From: an uncultured Actinomycetes bacterium
GTDB lineage: Bacteria; Actinomycetota; Acidimicrobiia; Acidimicrobiales; Microtrichaceae
Assembly: GCA_903868545.1 (NCBI GenBank)
Contig: CAIPVR010000112.1
Coordinates: forward strand, 1 to 42,604
Reading direction: 5' to 3'
DNA: 42,604 bases
In this document: in pieces, positions 16,174 through 23,373 of the stretch
Numbering within the stretch: position 1 is the stretch's first letter
Layout: every line of letters begins with the position of its first letter
Notes under the pieces: generated by a model
Database searches by the model: none
The model's input: only the letters and a program-made list of their open reading frames with translations
Told to the model about the DNA's origin: nothing
Translations under genes and position numbers: made by a program

Positions 16174-17432
16174 GCTCGCGCTATGCGGAGGTGCGCGGCC
16201 GTACCGAGGACCTCGCCGCGCCGCTCGGCCCGGAGGACCAGGTGGTCCAGTCGATGACCGACGCCAGCCCCACGAAGTGGCACCGGGCCCACACCACCTG
16301 GTTCTTCGAGGAGTTCGTCCTCGACACGGTGCCCGGGTACCGCCCGGTGGACACGTCCTACCGGTTCCTGTTCAACAGCTACTACGAGGCGGTGGGGCCC
16401 CGGCAGCCCCGACCCCGGCGGGGGATGATCACACGGCCCACCGTGGCCGAGGTGGGCGAGTACCGCCGGCTGGTCGACCACCACGTGTGCGGCCTGCTCC
16501 ACGCCGGCGTCGACGACGCCACCGAGGCGCTCGTGACGCTCGGCCTGCACCACGAGGAGCAGCACCAGGAGCTGCTCCTCATGGACGCGAAGCACCTGCT
16601 GTGGCAGAACCCGCTCCGGCCCGCCTACCGCGACCGGCCCGCGCCCGGTCCCGACCGAGCGGCTGCGCCCGCGGGATGGATCGGGCACCCGGGCGGCGTG
16701 GTCGCCGTCGGCCACGACCCGGACGCGGGGCGCACGCCGGGGAGCCCGCCCGCCTTCGCCTTCGACAACGAGTGCCCCCGCCACGACACGCTGCTGCACC
16801 CGTTCGCGGTGGCCGACCGTCTGGTCACCGCGGGCGAGTGGAGGGCGTTCCAGGACGACGGCGGCTACCGGCGGCCCGAACTGTGGCTCTCCGACGGCTG
16901 GGCCACGGTGAACGCCCACGGCTGGGACGCACCGCTCTACTGGGACCGTGTCGACGGGGAGTGGCACGTGTTCACCCTCGACGGTCTCCGCCCGGTGCAC
17001 GACGCCGAGCCGGTGGTGCACGTGAGCTACTACGAGGCCGACGCCTACGCCCGCTGGGCCGGGCACCGCCTGCCGACGGAGTTCGAGTGGGAGGCGGTGG
17101 CCGCGGCCGCCCCCGTGACGACGGCGCCGGCGCTGTCGCCCCCCGACGGCCCGCTGCACCCCACCCCGGCCGGCACCCCGGACGCGGACCCGCGCCAGTT
17201 CACCGGCGAGGTGTGGCAGTGGACGGCGAGCGCCTACCTGCCCTACCCGGGCTTCCGGCCCGAGGCCGGCGCGGTGGGCGAGTACAACGGCAAGTTCATG
17301 GTCAACCAGCACGTGCTGCGCGGCGGCTGCTGCGCCACCCCGGTGGGCCACTCACGATCCACCTACCGCAACTTCTTCCCACCCGGCGCGCGCTGGGCCT
17401 TCAGCGGCGTCCGCCTGGCCACCGATGACTGA
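16164..17432 (+). CDS. egtB: Ergothioneine biosynthesis sulfoxide synthase EgtB
   Basis: 422 residues with a DinB-like N-terminal half and a C-terminal formylglycine-generating-enzyme/sulfatase-modifying domain. The iron ligands fall in KWHRAHTTWFFEEF (His40/His43) and GLHHEEQHQELLLMD (His130, His134). The FGE half has HRLPTEFEWEAVA, GEVWQWTASAY, the LRGGCCATP turn and STYRNFFPP. EgtB is a nonheme-iron enzyme joining N-alpha-trimethylhistidine to cysteine or gamma-glutamylcysteine as a sulfoxide. The tandem tyrosines in FNSYYEAVGPR lie on the active-site loop. ATG 16164 overlaps the aguB stop, and the gene overlaps egtD by 8 bases. No egtA, egtC or egtE is present in the window. Confidence 0.93.
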   Translation: MGLSSRYAEVRGRTEDLAAPLGPEDQVVQSMTDASPTKWHRAHTTWFFEEFVLDTVPGYRPVDTSYRFLFNSYYEAVGPRQPRPRRGMITRPTVAEVGEYRRLVDHHVCGLLHAGVDDATEALVTLGLHHEEQHQELLLMDAKHLLWQNPLRPAYRDRPAPGPDRAAAPAGWIGHPGGVVAVGHDPDAGRTPGSPPAFAFDNECPRHDTLLHPFAVADRLVTAGEWRAFQDDGGYRRPELWLSDGWATVNAHGWDAPLYWDRVDGEWHVFTLDGLRPVHDAEPVVHVSYYEADAYARWAGHRLPTEFEWEAVAAAAPVTTAPALSPPDGPLHPTPAGTPDADPRQFTGEVWQWTASAYLPYPGFRPEAGAVGEYNGKFMVNQHVLRGGCCATPVGHSRSTYRNFFPPGARWAFSGVRLATDD

Positions 17433-18435
17433 CCGCGACCACGCCGCCGCCGACATCACCGTCGACGTGCGCATCGACCGCGCGGACTGGGCCCGTCATC
17501 TGGCCGACGAGACCGCCCGCGGCCTCCGGGACACGCCGCCGTGGATCCCCCCGGTCTGGTTCTACGACGAGCTCGGCTCGAAGTTGTTCGACGAGATCAC
17601 CCGGCTCCCGGAGTACTACCCCACGGAGGCCGAGCGATCGATCCTGCGGGCGCACGCCGACGAGATCGCCGCCGTCACCGGCGCCACCACGCTCGCCGAG
17701 CTCGGCTCCGGCACGTCGGACAAGACGACACTGCTCCTCGACGCGCTGCACCGCGCCGGCACGCTCGGGCGGATCGCCCCGCTCGACGTGAGCGAGGAGG
17801 TGCTCCGCGACGCGTCCCGGGCGTTGGCGGCACGGTTCCCCCGCACCGGCGTCCGCGCCGTGGTGGGCGACTTCCACCGCCACCTCGACGCGCTGGCGAT
17901 GGACGGCACCGGACTGCTCGCCTTCCTCGGTTCCACGATCGGCAATTTCGAACCGGCCGACCGCGCCCGGTTCCTGGCCTCGGTCGGTCGGGTGCTCGGT
18001 GACGACGACTGGTTCCTCCTCGGCACCGACCTGGTGAAGGACCCCACTCGTCTCGTCGCGGCGTACGACGACCCGGCCGGGGTGACCGCCGCGTTCAACC
18101 TCAATGCGCTGTCGGTCATGAACGCGGAGCTCGGCGCCGACTTCGACCCCGACGCCTTCCGGCACCGGGCGGTGTGGGACGGAGCGGCCGGCCGGATCGA
18201 GATGCACCTCGTGGCCATCCGCAGCCAGGTGGTGCGCCTGTCCGTCCTCGACCTCGAGCTGCGGCTCGAACCGGGCGGGCACCTGCGCACCGAGATCAGC
18301 ACGAAGTTCCGACCGGGCCAGGTGGCCGACGAGCTGGCCGCCGCCGGCCTCCGGGTCGAGCGGTCGTGGACCGACCCGGCGGGCGACTTCCTCCTCACCC
18401 TCGCCCGCCCCCGACCCCGTTCTGTTCGTCGTTGA
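17425..18435 (+). CDS. egtD: L-histidine N(alpha)-methyltransferase EgtD
   Basis: 336 residues of the EgtD family. It has PPVWFYDELGSKLFDEITRLPEYYPTEAE in two adjacent blocks near residues 40-70, then LAELGSGTSDKT (SAM binding), LDVSEEVL, FLGSTIGNFEP and the C-terminal EISTKF histidine-recognition segment. It trimethylates histidine to hercynine, the substrate of EgtB, and the two genes overlap by 8 bases. The last eight residues (PRPRSVRR) and the stop codon are encoded by the left arm of a large palindrome (18413-18474). This basic tail looks added onto the normal family C-terminus. Confidence 0.93.
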   Translation: MTDRDHAAADITVDVRIDRADWARHLADETARGLRDTPPWIPPVWFYDELGSKLFDEITRLPEYYPTEAERSILRAHADEIAAVTGATTLAELGSGTSDKTTLLLDALHRAGTLGRIAPLDVSEEVLRDASRALAARFPRTGVRAVVGDFHRHLDALAMDGTGLLAFLGSTIGNFEPADRARFLASVGRVLGDDDWFLLGTDLVKDPTRLVAAYDDPAGVTAAFNLNALSVMNAELGADFDPDAFRHRAVWDGAAGRIEMHLVAIRSQVVRLSVLDLELRLEPGGHLRTEISTKFRPGQVADELAAAGLRVERSWTDPAGDFLLTLARPRPRSVRR

Positions 18436-18474
18436 CCACCCCCTGAGGGGAGGAACGACGAACAGAACGGGGTC
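18413..18474. terminator. Perfect 21-bp inverted repeat with inner hairpin across the egtD stop
   Basis: The arms 18413-18433 and 18454-18474 (beginning GACCCCGTTCTGTTCG and ending in the complement) are perfectly complementary over 21 bp. The 20-nt spacer contains a second hairpin, CCCC-TGA-GGGG. The left arm encodes the end of EgtD and its TGA begins at 18433. The element lies between convergent genes, so a bidirectional terminator is the simplest reading. There is no T-run, and such length and perfection are unusual, so a dispersed palindromic repeat element is an alternative. Confidence 0.7.
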
Positions 18475-18496
18475 AGGGAGTGTGGTCAGGGAGTGG
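18471..18496. repeat. 13-bp tandem duplication across the thioesterase stop codon
   Basis: GGTCAGGGAGTG recurs with a 13-bp period (18471 and 18484). The second copy contains the complement of the thioesterase TGA (18486-18488), and the first overlaps the right arm of the egtD palindrome. Confidence 0.85.
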
Positions 18497-19304
18497 GGTC
18501 CCGGGGCACCAGCGCGAGCTGGCGGGACTGGGCCACCAACGTGCCGGTCGAGTCCCACACCTCGCCGTCGGCCTCGAGGAAGCCGCCGGTGACGAACCGG
18601 GTGGAGAACGCACACGCCAGCCAGCCGGGCGCCGGCCGGGCCCGGAGGTGCGCGGTGAGTTCCACCGTCGGCGTCCAGGCCACGGGGAACCGGGCGTTGA
18701 ACACGGTCGGGGGGAAGGCGTCGACGGCCTGGAGCAGACCGATCGTGTCCACGGGCTCCCCGCCCGGAAGACGGAACCAGCCCCGCACCCGTGGCGTGCC
18801 GCTCGGGTCACCGGTGCGGAACCCGGCGTCGTCGGGATGCAGCCGCAGCTCCACCCGGTCCATGAAGGACGGGGCACCCGCCGCCGCCGACGCGCCCTCG
18901 TGCCACTCGCAGTCGTCCGGATCGGGCAGTTCCGGCGGCGCGCCCTCCACGTAGAGCCCGGCGCCGCCCGAGGGCTCGAGCTCGCCGAAGGTGCCGACGA
19001 GGGCCAGCAGCGGCCGGTCGGCGTCGAGCCGGGCCTGCACGGTGGCGAACCGTCGGCCCTGCTTCACCACCTCGGTGCGCGCCGTGACCGGTCCCGGGCG
19101 CCCCGGCGACAGGTAATGGGCGGTGACGGTGACCGGGTCCGGCCGGCCGGCGGCGCCGGCCATGGCCCGGGCCGCGATGGCGAGCAGGTACCCACCGTTG
19201 GCGTTGCCGAGGATGTCCCAGCCCTCGGCGACCGACGCCGACCACCCTCCGTCCCCGTCGGGACGGACACCGGTCGCGGTGGCGAAGGCGTCGGGCGGGT
19301 TCAC
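18486..19304 (-). CDS. Acyl-CoA thioesterase family protein (double hotdog)
   Basis: 272 residues that fit the actinobacterial thioesterase/TesB-like family with two hotdog folds. The first half has GWDILGNANGGYLLAIAARAM (the hotdog helix with the NANGGYLLA turn) and HYLSPGRPGPVTARTEVVKQGRRF. The second half has AFPPTVFNARFPVAWTPTVELTAHLR and a strand near FVTGGFLEADGEVWD. These enzymes hydrolyse acyl-CoA or acyl-carrier thioesters; the acyl chain is unknown. The GTG at 19304 overlaps the stop of the DHA2 transporter (GTGA), so it is the downstream partner in a two-gene unit controlled from 20996-21029. Its stop codon lies in a 13-bp tandem duplication. Confidence 0.8.
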   Translation of the reverse strand: MNPPDAFATATGVRPDGDGGWSASVAEGWDILGNANGGYLLAIAARAMAGAAGRPDPVTVTAHYLSPGRPGPVTARTEVVKQGRRFATVQARLDADRPLLALVGTFGELEPSGGAGLYVEGAPPELPDPDDCEWHEGASAAAGAPSFMDRVELRLHPDDAGFRTGDPSGTPRVRGWFRLPGGEPVDTIGLLQAVDAFPPTVFNARFPVAWTPTVELTAHLRARPAPGWLACAFSTRFVTGGFLEADGEVWDSTGTLVAQSRQLALVPRDPTP

Positions 19305-20929
19305 CGGCCCCCGCGGCTCACGGCCAGGTCGTCGGGCACGTCGGGATGGTCGGGCGACACCGCCCGGGCCGGCAACCAGATGAGGGCGCCCACCGCACCG
19401 ATCAGCGTCATCGCGGCCGCCACCCGCACCCCGAGGGCCATGCCCTGGAGGAACGCGTCCCTCGCCGCGTCCAGGATGAGCGGTCGCCCGGCCTCCGGCG
19501 CCCGTGCGGCCACCTCGACCGCGCCCTGCACGGAACTCCTGGCGATCTCCAGGGCCGGGGCCGGGATCGGGAGGCCGGACAGCTTCTCCACCAGCTCCGG
19601 ACCGTAGACCGAACTGAACACCGAGCCGACCACCGCGACCCCGAGGGTCCCGCCGAGCTCGCGCGTGGTGTCGTTCACCGCCGAGCCGACGCCGGCCTTC
19701 TCCTTCGGCAGGGACCCGAGGATGGCCTCGGTGGCCGGGGCGGTGGTCATGGTGAGCCCGGCGCCGAGCAGCACCATCTGGGCGACCAGCGGCCCCCAGT
19801 AGGGGGTGTCGGCGGTGAGGGTGGAGGCCCACGCGAACCCGACCGACATCGACAGGAGCCCGGCGGCCACCACGGCCTTGGTGCCGAGGCGCAATGCGAG
19901 GCGGGCCGAGAGCGGTGCGGCCACGGCGGCCGCGGCGGCGAAGGGCAGCGTGTGCAGGCCCGCGGAGAGGGTCGAGTAGCCGCGCACCACCTGGAAGTAG
20001 GAGGTGATCAGGAAGATGAACCCGAACAGCCCGAAGAACGCCACGGCCACCGACACGCTGGCGGCGGAGAACCGGGCGTTGCGGAACACCCGCACGTCGA
20101 GCATCGGGTCGCGCCGCCGCAACTCCCAGAGCACGAAGCCCACGAGCAGGGCGATGGAGGCGGCGAACCCACCGAGGGTCGCGGGGGAGGTCCAGCCGTA
20201 CTTCGGGGCCTCGATGACCGTGTGGACGAGCAGCACGATCCCGGCGATCGAGGCGAGCAGGCCGAGCGGGTCGAGGCGGCCGGCGTCCGGGTCCTTCGTG
20301 ACGGGGATCATCCGGTGGCCCAGCACCAGGGCGACCGCCACCACGGGGAGGTTGACCAGGAAGATCGAGCCCCATGAGAAGTGCTCCAGCAGCCATCCGC
20401 CCGTGACCGGGCCGAGCGCCACGGCGAGGCCCGACACCGCCGACCACACACCGATGGCCTTGGCCCGCTCGGTGGGATCGGTGAACACGTTGGTGAGGAT
20501 CGCGAGGGTGGCCGGGAAGACCAGCGCCGCCCCCACGCCCATGGCGGCCCGGGCGGCGATCAGCTGGGGGGCCGAGGTCGCCAATGAGGCCAGCACCGAA
20601 GTGCCGGCGAAGAGGACGAGTCCGATCTGCAGCGCGCCCTTGCGGCCGTACCGGTCGCCGAGGCTGCCGAAGGCGAGGAGCAGCCCGGCGAACACCAGCG
20701 AGTAGGCGTCGACGATCCACTGGAGCTCGCTGGTGGTGGCCCCCAGCTCCCGGCTCAGGGTGGGGAGGGCCACGTTGACGATCGTGTTGTCCACGACCAC
20801 GAGGAACAGCGACAGGCACAGCGCCGGCAGCACCGCCCACCGCTGGGGGTGACCGGCTGCCACCGACGCGCCGGTGCCGGTGGACGCGGTGGGCGCCGAC
20901 GACGCAGCGGGCGGAGCGGGTGGGTGCAT
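19301..20929 (-). CDS. DHA2-family MFS drug/metabolite efflux transporter (14 helices)
   Basis: A 542-residue EmrB/QacA-type MFS antiporter. Helix 1 ends with LFLVVVDNTIVNVALPTL, containing the DHA2 motif D1 Asp; ELQWIVDAYSLVFAGLLL and GSLGDRYGRKGALQIGL (motif A) follow, and helix 5 carries the motif C-like ALGPVTGGWLLEHFSW. Fourteen helices are consistent with the length. Proton-driven export of toxic hydrophobic compounds is the family role. The ATG at 20929 is preceded by GGAGGA 7 nt upstream. The divergent TetR gene and an operator-like palindrome indicate substrate-induced expression. Coupling to a thioesterase is less usual and may point to acylated substrates. Confidence 0.92.
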   Translation of the reverse strand: MHPPAPPAASSAPTASTGTGASVAAGHPQRWAVLPALCLSLFLVVVDNTIVNVALPTLSRELGATTSELQWIVDAYSLVFAGLLLAFGSLGDRYGRKGALQIGLVLFAGTSVLASLATSAPQLIAARAAMGVGAALVFPATLAILTNVFTDPTERAKAIGVWSAVSGLAVALGPVTGGWLLEHFSWGSIFLVNLPVVAVALVLGHRMIPVTKDPDAGRLDPLGLLASIAGIVLLVHTVIEAPKYGWTSPATLGGFAASIALLVGFVLWELRRRDPMLDVRVFRNARFSAASVSVAVAFFGLFGFIFLITSYFQVVRGYSTLSAGLHTLPFAAAAAVAAPLSARLALRLGTKAVVAAGLLSMSVGFAWASTLTADTPYWGPLVAQMVLLGAGLTMTTAPATEAILGSLPKEKAGVGSAVNDTTRELGGTLGVAVVGSVFSSVYGPELVEKLSGLPIPAPALEIARSSVQGAVEVAARAPEAGRPLILDAARDAFLQGMALGVRVAAAMTLIGAVGALIWLPARAVSPDHPDVPDDLAVSRGGR

Positions 20930-20995
20930 GGCGGTCCTCCGGTGACGGAGCGGGCCCGGCCGGGTCGGCGACCCGGCTCGTGCGCCGCACGACGT

Positions 20996-21029
20996 AGTAC
21001 GTTGTTCTGTTGTTATAGAACATCGTACT
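20996..21029. promoter_or_regulatory. TetR operator overlapping divergent promoters
   Basis: AGTACGTTGTTCT (20996-21008) and AGAACATCGTACT (21017-21029) are inverted copies matching at 12 of 13 positions around an 8-bp spacer. The spacer holds TATAAC on the minus strand and TATAGA on the plus strand, both usable as -10 elements. The region is far more AT-rich than its surroundings and lies between the DHA2 pump and its TetR gene. Confidence 0.75.
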
Positions 21030-21067
21030 GCTCTCGTCCATGCCCCGAGGGGCGAAGGTGGGGCCCT

Positions 21068-21664
21068 GTGACACCACGCACCCGTACGCCGAGCAACGAG
21101 GTCGAGCGGGCCGTGGTGGACGGGGCGCGCCGGCTCCTCGAGACCGAGGGCCCGGGGGCCCTCACCGTGCGTGGGATCGCTGCGGAGGCGGGCGTGGCCC
21201 CGATGGGCATCTACAACCACTTCGGCGGCAAGGACGGCGTGGTCGACCGGCTGTTCGCGGAGGGGTTCGACGACCTGAGCGACGCGTTCACCGACGTCGA
21301 CACCGATGACGCGGCCGCCGACCTGCTGGAGGCGGGCCGACGGTACCGCGCCCGGGCGCTGGCCCACCCCGCCATGTACGCGGTCATGTTCGAGCGCGCC
21401 GTGCCGGGCTACGAGCCGTCGGACGAGGCCAAGGCCCACGCCACGGCGTGCTTCCAGCAGCTCGTGGGGCTCGTCCGCCGGGCCCGGACGGCCGGCGCGG
21501 TGGAGGCGGAGGACCCCGTCGAGGTGGCCCAGCGCGTGTGGAGCCTCTGCCACGGCCAGGTCAGCCTCGAACTGCGCGGGATCGGCTTCGTGGGCGACCT
21601 CGACGCGCACCACGAGGCGCTGCTCGACACGATGCTGCGCGGCCTACGGCCGTCCGGGGACTGA
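21068..21664 (+). CDS. TetR-family repressor of the efflux unit
   Basis: 198 residues. The helix-turn-helix is LTVRGIAAEAGVAPMGIYNHFGGKDGVVD (about 35-63, spread over helices 2-4). The ligand-binding half includes a WHG-like stretch near VWSLCHGQVSLELRGIG, placing it in the TetR group with a C-terminal WHG domain. Divergent orientation from the DHA2 pump and the palindrome at 20996-21029 imply that it represses both genes and is released by a transported ligand. GTG 21068 is the best start; no clear Shine-Dalgarno precedes it. Confidence 0.88.
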   Translation: MTPRTRTPSNEVERAVVDGARRLLETEGPGALTVRGIAAEAGVAPMGIYNHFGGKDGVVDRLFAEGFDDLSDAFTDVDTDDAAADLLEAGRRYRARALAHPAMYAVMFERAVPGYEPSDEAKAHATACFQQLVGLVRRARTAGAVEAEDPVEVAQRVWSLCHGQVSLELRGIGFVGDLDAHHEALLDTMLRGLRPSGD

Positions 21665-21711
21665 GGCGACGAGCCGGCCCGGCGACACGGCGACCCGAGG
21701 GCCCCGACGAC

Positions 21712-22494
21712 TCAGCCGAGCATGAGCAGCACGGCGGCGAAGTGGCAGCCGCCCGCCGCGATCGTCATGGTGTGCCAGACCTCGTGGTACCCGAACACGT
21801 GGGGCACCGGGTCGGGACGGCGCCGGCCCAGCACCACCGCACCCGCCGTGTAGAGCACGCCACCCACCGCCAGCAGGACGAGCTGGGTGGCGCTGAGGTG
21901 CGTCACCAGCAGCGGCGCGGTCAGCAGCCCGGCCCAGCCGAGCACGATGTAGAGCCAGGAGCCGCTCGAGCCGGAGCCGTTGCCGAGGCGGGCCATCTTG
22001 ATGCCCACGCCCACGAGCGCCGTCACCCACACGATCGCGAGGGTGGTGATCCCCCACGACGGGGGCAGGGCGAGCAGGCAGATCGGCGTGTAGGTCCCGG
22101 CGATGAGCAGGAAGATCATCGAGTGGTCGGCCCGGCGGAACCACTTCACGGAGGTGGGCGTGCGGGCGAGCCGGTGGTACGAGGCACTCACCGCGAACAA
22201 CCCGATCAGCGTGGCGCCGTAGATCGCGACGGCCGCCCGGGCGGTGGCCCCGCTCGACACGGCGAGGAGCACCAGCGTGGCCGGCACCGCCGCGACGGCG
22301 GCGAAGACGTGGAGTCGGCCCCGCAGGACCGGCCGCGGTCCGTAGGCGTCGGTCACCAGCATGCGACCCACCGTAACCGGGTAGGTCCCGTCCCAGTCCT
22401 GCAGCACCGGGTGTTCGGTGTCACCCGTGACACCCGCCGCTTCCCCCGACACGAGTGCCATTCCCGTGGTTGCCGTGGTCGCCGTGTCCGACAT
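21712..22494 (-). CDS. Hemolysin III / PAQR-family membrane protein (TrhA-like)
   Basis: 260 residues with seven helices after a hydrophilic N-terminal extension of about 55 residues. The three conserved PAQR metal-site blocks are present: SASYHRLAR, RRADHSMIFLLIAGTYTP and GYHEVWHTMTI. Bacterial PAQR proteins (hemolysin III, YqfA/TrhA) influence membrane lipid or energy homeostasis; the enzymatic activity, if any, is unproven. The ATG at 22494 gives the longest sensible form. The gene is convergent with the TetR gene and stands alone. Confidence 0.88.
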   Translation of the reverse strand: MSDTATTATTGMALVSGEAAGVTGDTEHPVLQDWDGTYPVTVGRMLVTDAYGPRPVLRGRLHVFAAVAAVPATLVLLAVSSGATARAAVAIYGATLIGLFAVSASYHRLARTPTSVKWFRRADHSMIFLLIAGTYTPICLLALPPSWGITTLAIVWVTALVGVGIKMARLGNGSGSSGSWLYIVLGWAGLLTAPLLVTHLSATQLVLLAVGGVLYTAGAVVLGRRRPDPVPHVFGYHEVWHTMTIAAGGCHFAAVLLMLG

Positions 22495-22588
22495 CGCCCG
22501 CCCCGTTTCGCCGCCCTGCCCCAGTGGTACCGGTCACAGATGGCCGTGTCACGGGGCGGGGATGACGATCGGGTGAATTGCCCAGCGC

Positions 22589-22621
22589 GGGCACTCAGCG
22601 GCGGGGGGCACTCAGCGGCGG
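22589..22621. repeat. 17-bp-period tandem duplication across the gatD stop codon
   Basis: GGGCACTCAGCGGCGG occurs at 22589 and 22606. The second copy contains the complement of the gatD TGA (22612-22614), so the downstream copy repeats the stop in another frame. Confidence 0.9.
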
Positions 22622-23373
22622 CGGGCGCCCGGATCGGTCTGACGCAGCCCGCCGGAGCGCGCCACCGCCATCCGGGTGTCGTGCAGGCGCACGGCCAGGT
22701 CGTCCTCCACGGGTCCGAGGTCGCCCACCACCAGCGACAGGAGGTGGTCGGCGAGGGCGGGGTTCCGCACCAGCACCGGGCCGTGGAGGTACGTCCCGAT
22801 CAGTCGGCCGCGGTGCACGCCGTCGGAACGGGGTTCGCCGGCGGGCAGGACCACCGGCCCGAACGGCTGCTCGCCGGCACCCAGCCGGGTGGACGCGCCG
22901 TGGTTCTCGAAGCCGCACACCTCGCCGACCCCGGGCAGGTCGGTGGCCACCACCGCCTCCCCCACCCAGCGGCTGCCGGTGGGCGCGGTGTGGCCCTCGT
23001 AGAGGCCGAGGCCGTCGACCGGCTCGGTGCGGCCCACGAGGCTGATCGAGCTCCCGAGCAGTTGGAACCCGGCGCACACGGAGAACACCGGGGCCCCGCG
23101 GTCGAGCGCGGCGCGCAGGTGACCGGCCTGCGGACGGAGCTCGTCGAGAGCCACCAGCTGGGCGGCGTCCTCCCCGCCACCGAGCACGTAGAGGTCCAAC
23201 TGCTCGGGGAGCGGCTCGCGGACGTGCACCTCCACCAGTTCCGCCGGGATGCCCCGCCAGCGCAGCCGGTCCACCAGCACCACGGCGTTGCCGCGGTCGC
23301 CGTAGGTGCCGAGCAGTTCCGGGTACACCAGGCCGACGCTCACGGTCGACGGGCCCGGAGCGGCGCCGGTCAC
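22612..23373 (-). CDS. gatD: Lipid II isoglutaminyl synthase, glutaminase subunit GatD
   Basis: A 253-residue class I glutamine amidotransferase of the cobyric-acid-synthase-like group. It has the nucleophile elbow PVFSVCAGFQLLG with Cys100, the block VCGFENHGASTRLG and the catalytic histidine in IGTYLHGPVLVRNP (His197). The N-terminal LVYPELLGTYGDRGNAVVL is typical of GatD. With MurT it amidates the D-Glu of lipid II to D-isoglutamine. Its GTG at 23373 overlaps the murT stop (GTGA), the usual arrangement of this two-subunit enzyme. The stop codon is duplicated in a 17-bp tandem repeat. Confidence 0.95.
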   Translation of the reverse strand: MTGAAPGPSTVSVGLVYPELLGTYGDRGNAVVLVDRLRWRGIPAELVEVHVREPLPEQLDLYVLGGGEDAAQLVALDELRPQAGHLRAALDRGAPVFSVCAGFQLLGSSISLVGRTEPVDGLGLYEGHTAPTGSRWVGEAVVATDLPGVGEVCGFENHGASTRLGAGEQPFGPVVLPAGEPRSDGVHRGRLIGTYLHGPVLVRNPALADHLLSLVVGDLGPVEDDLAVRLHDTRMAVARSGGLRQTDPGARRR

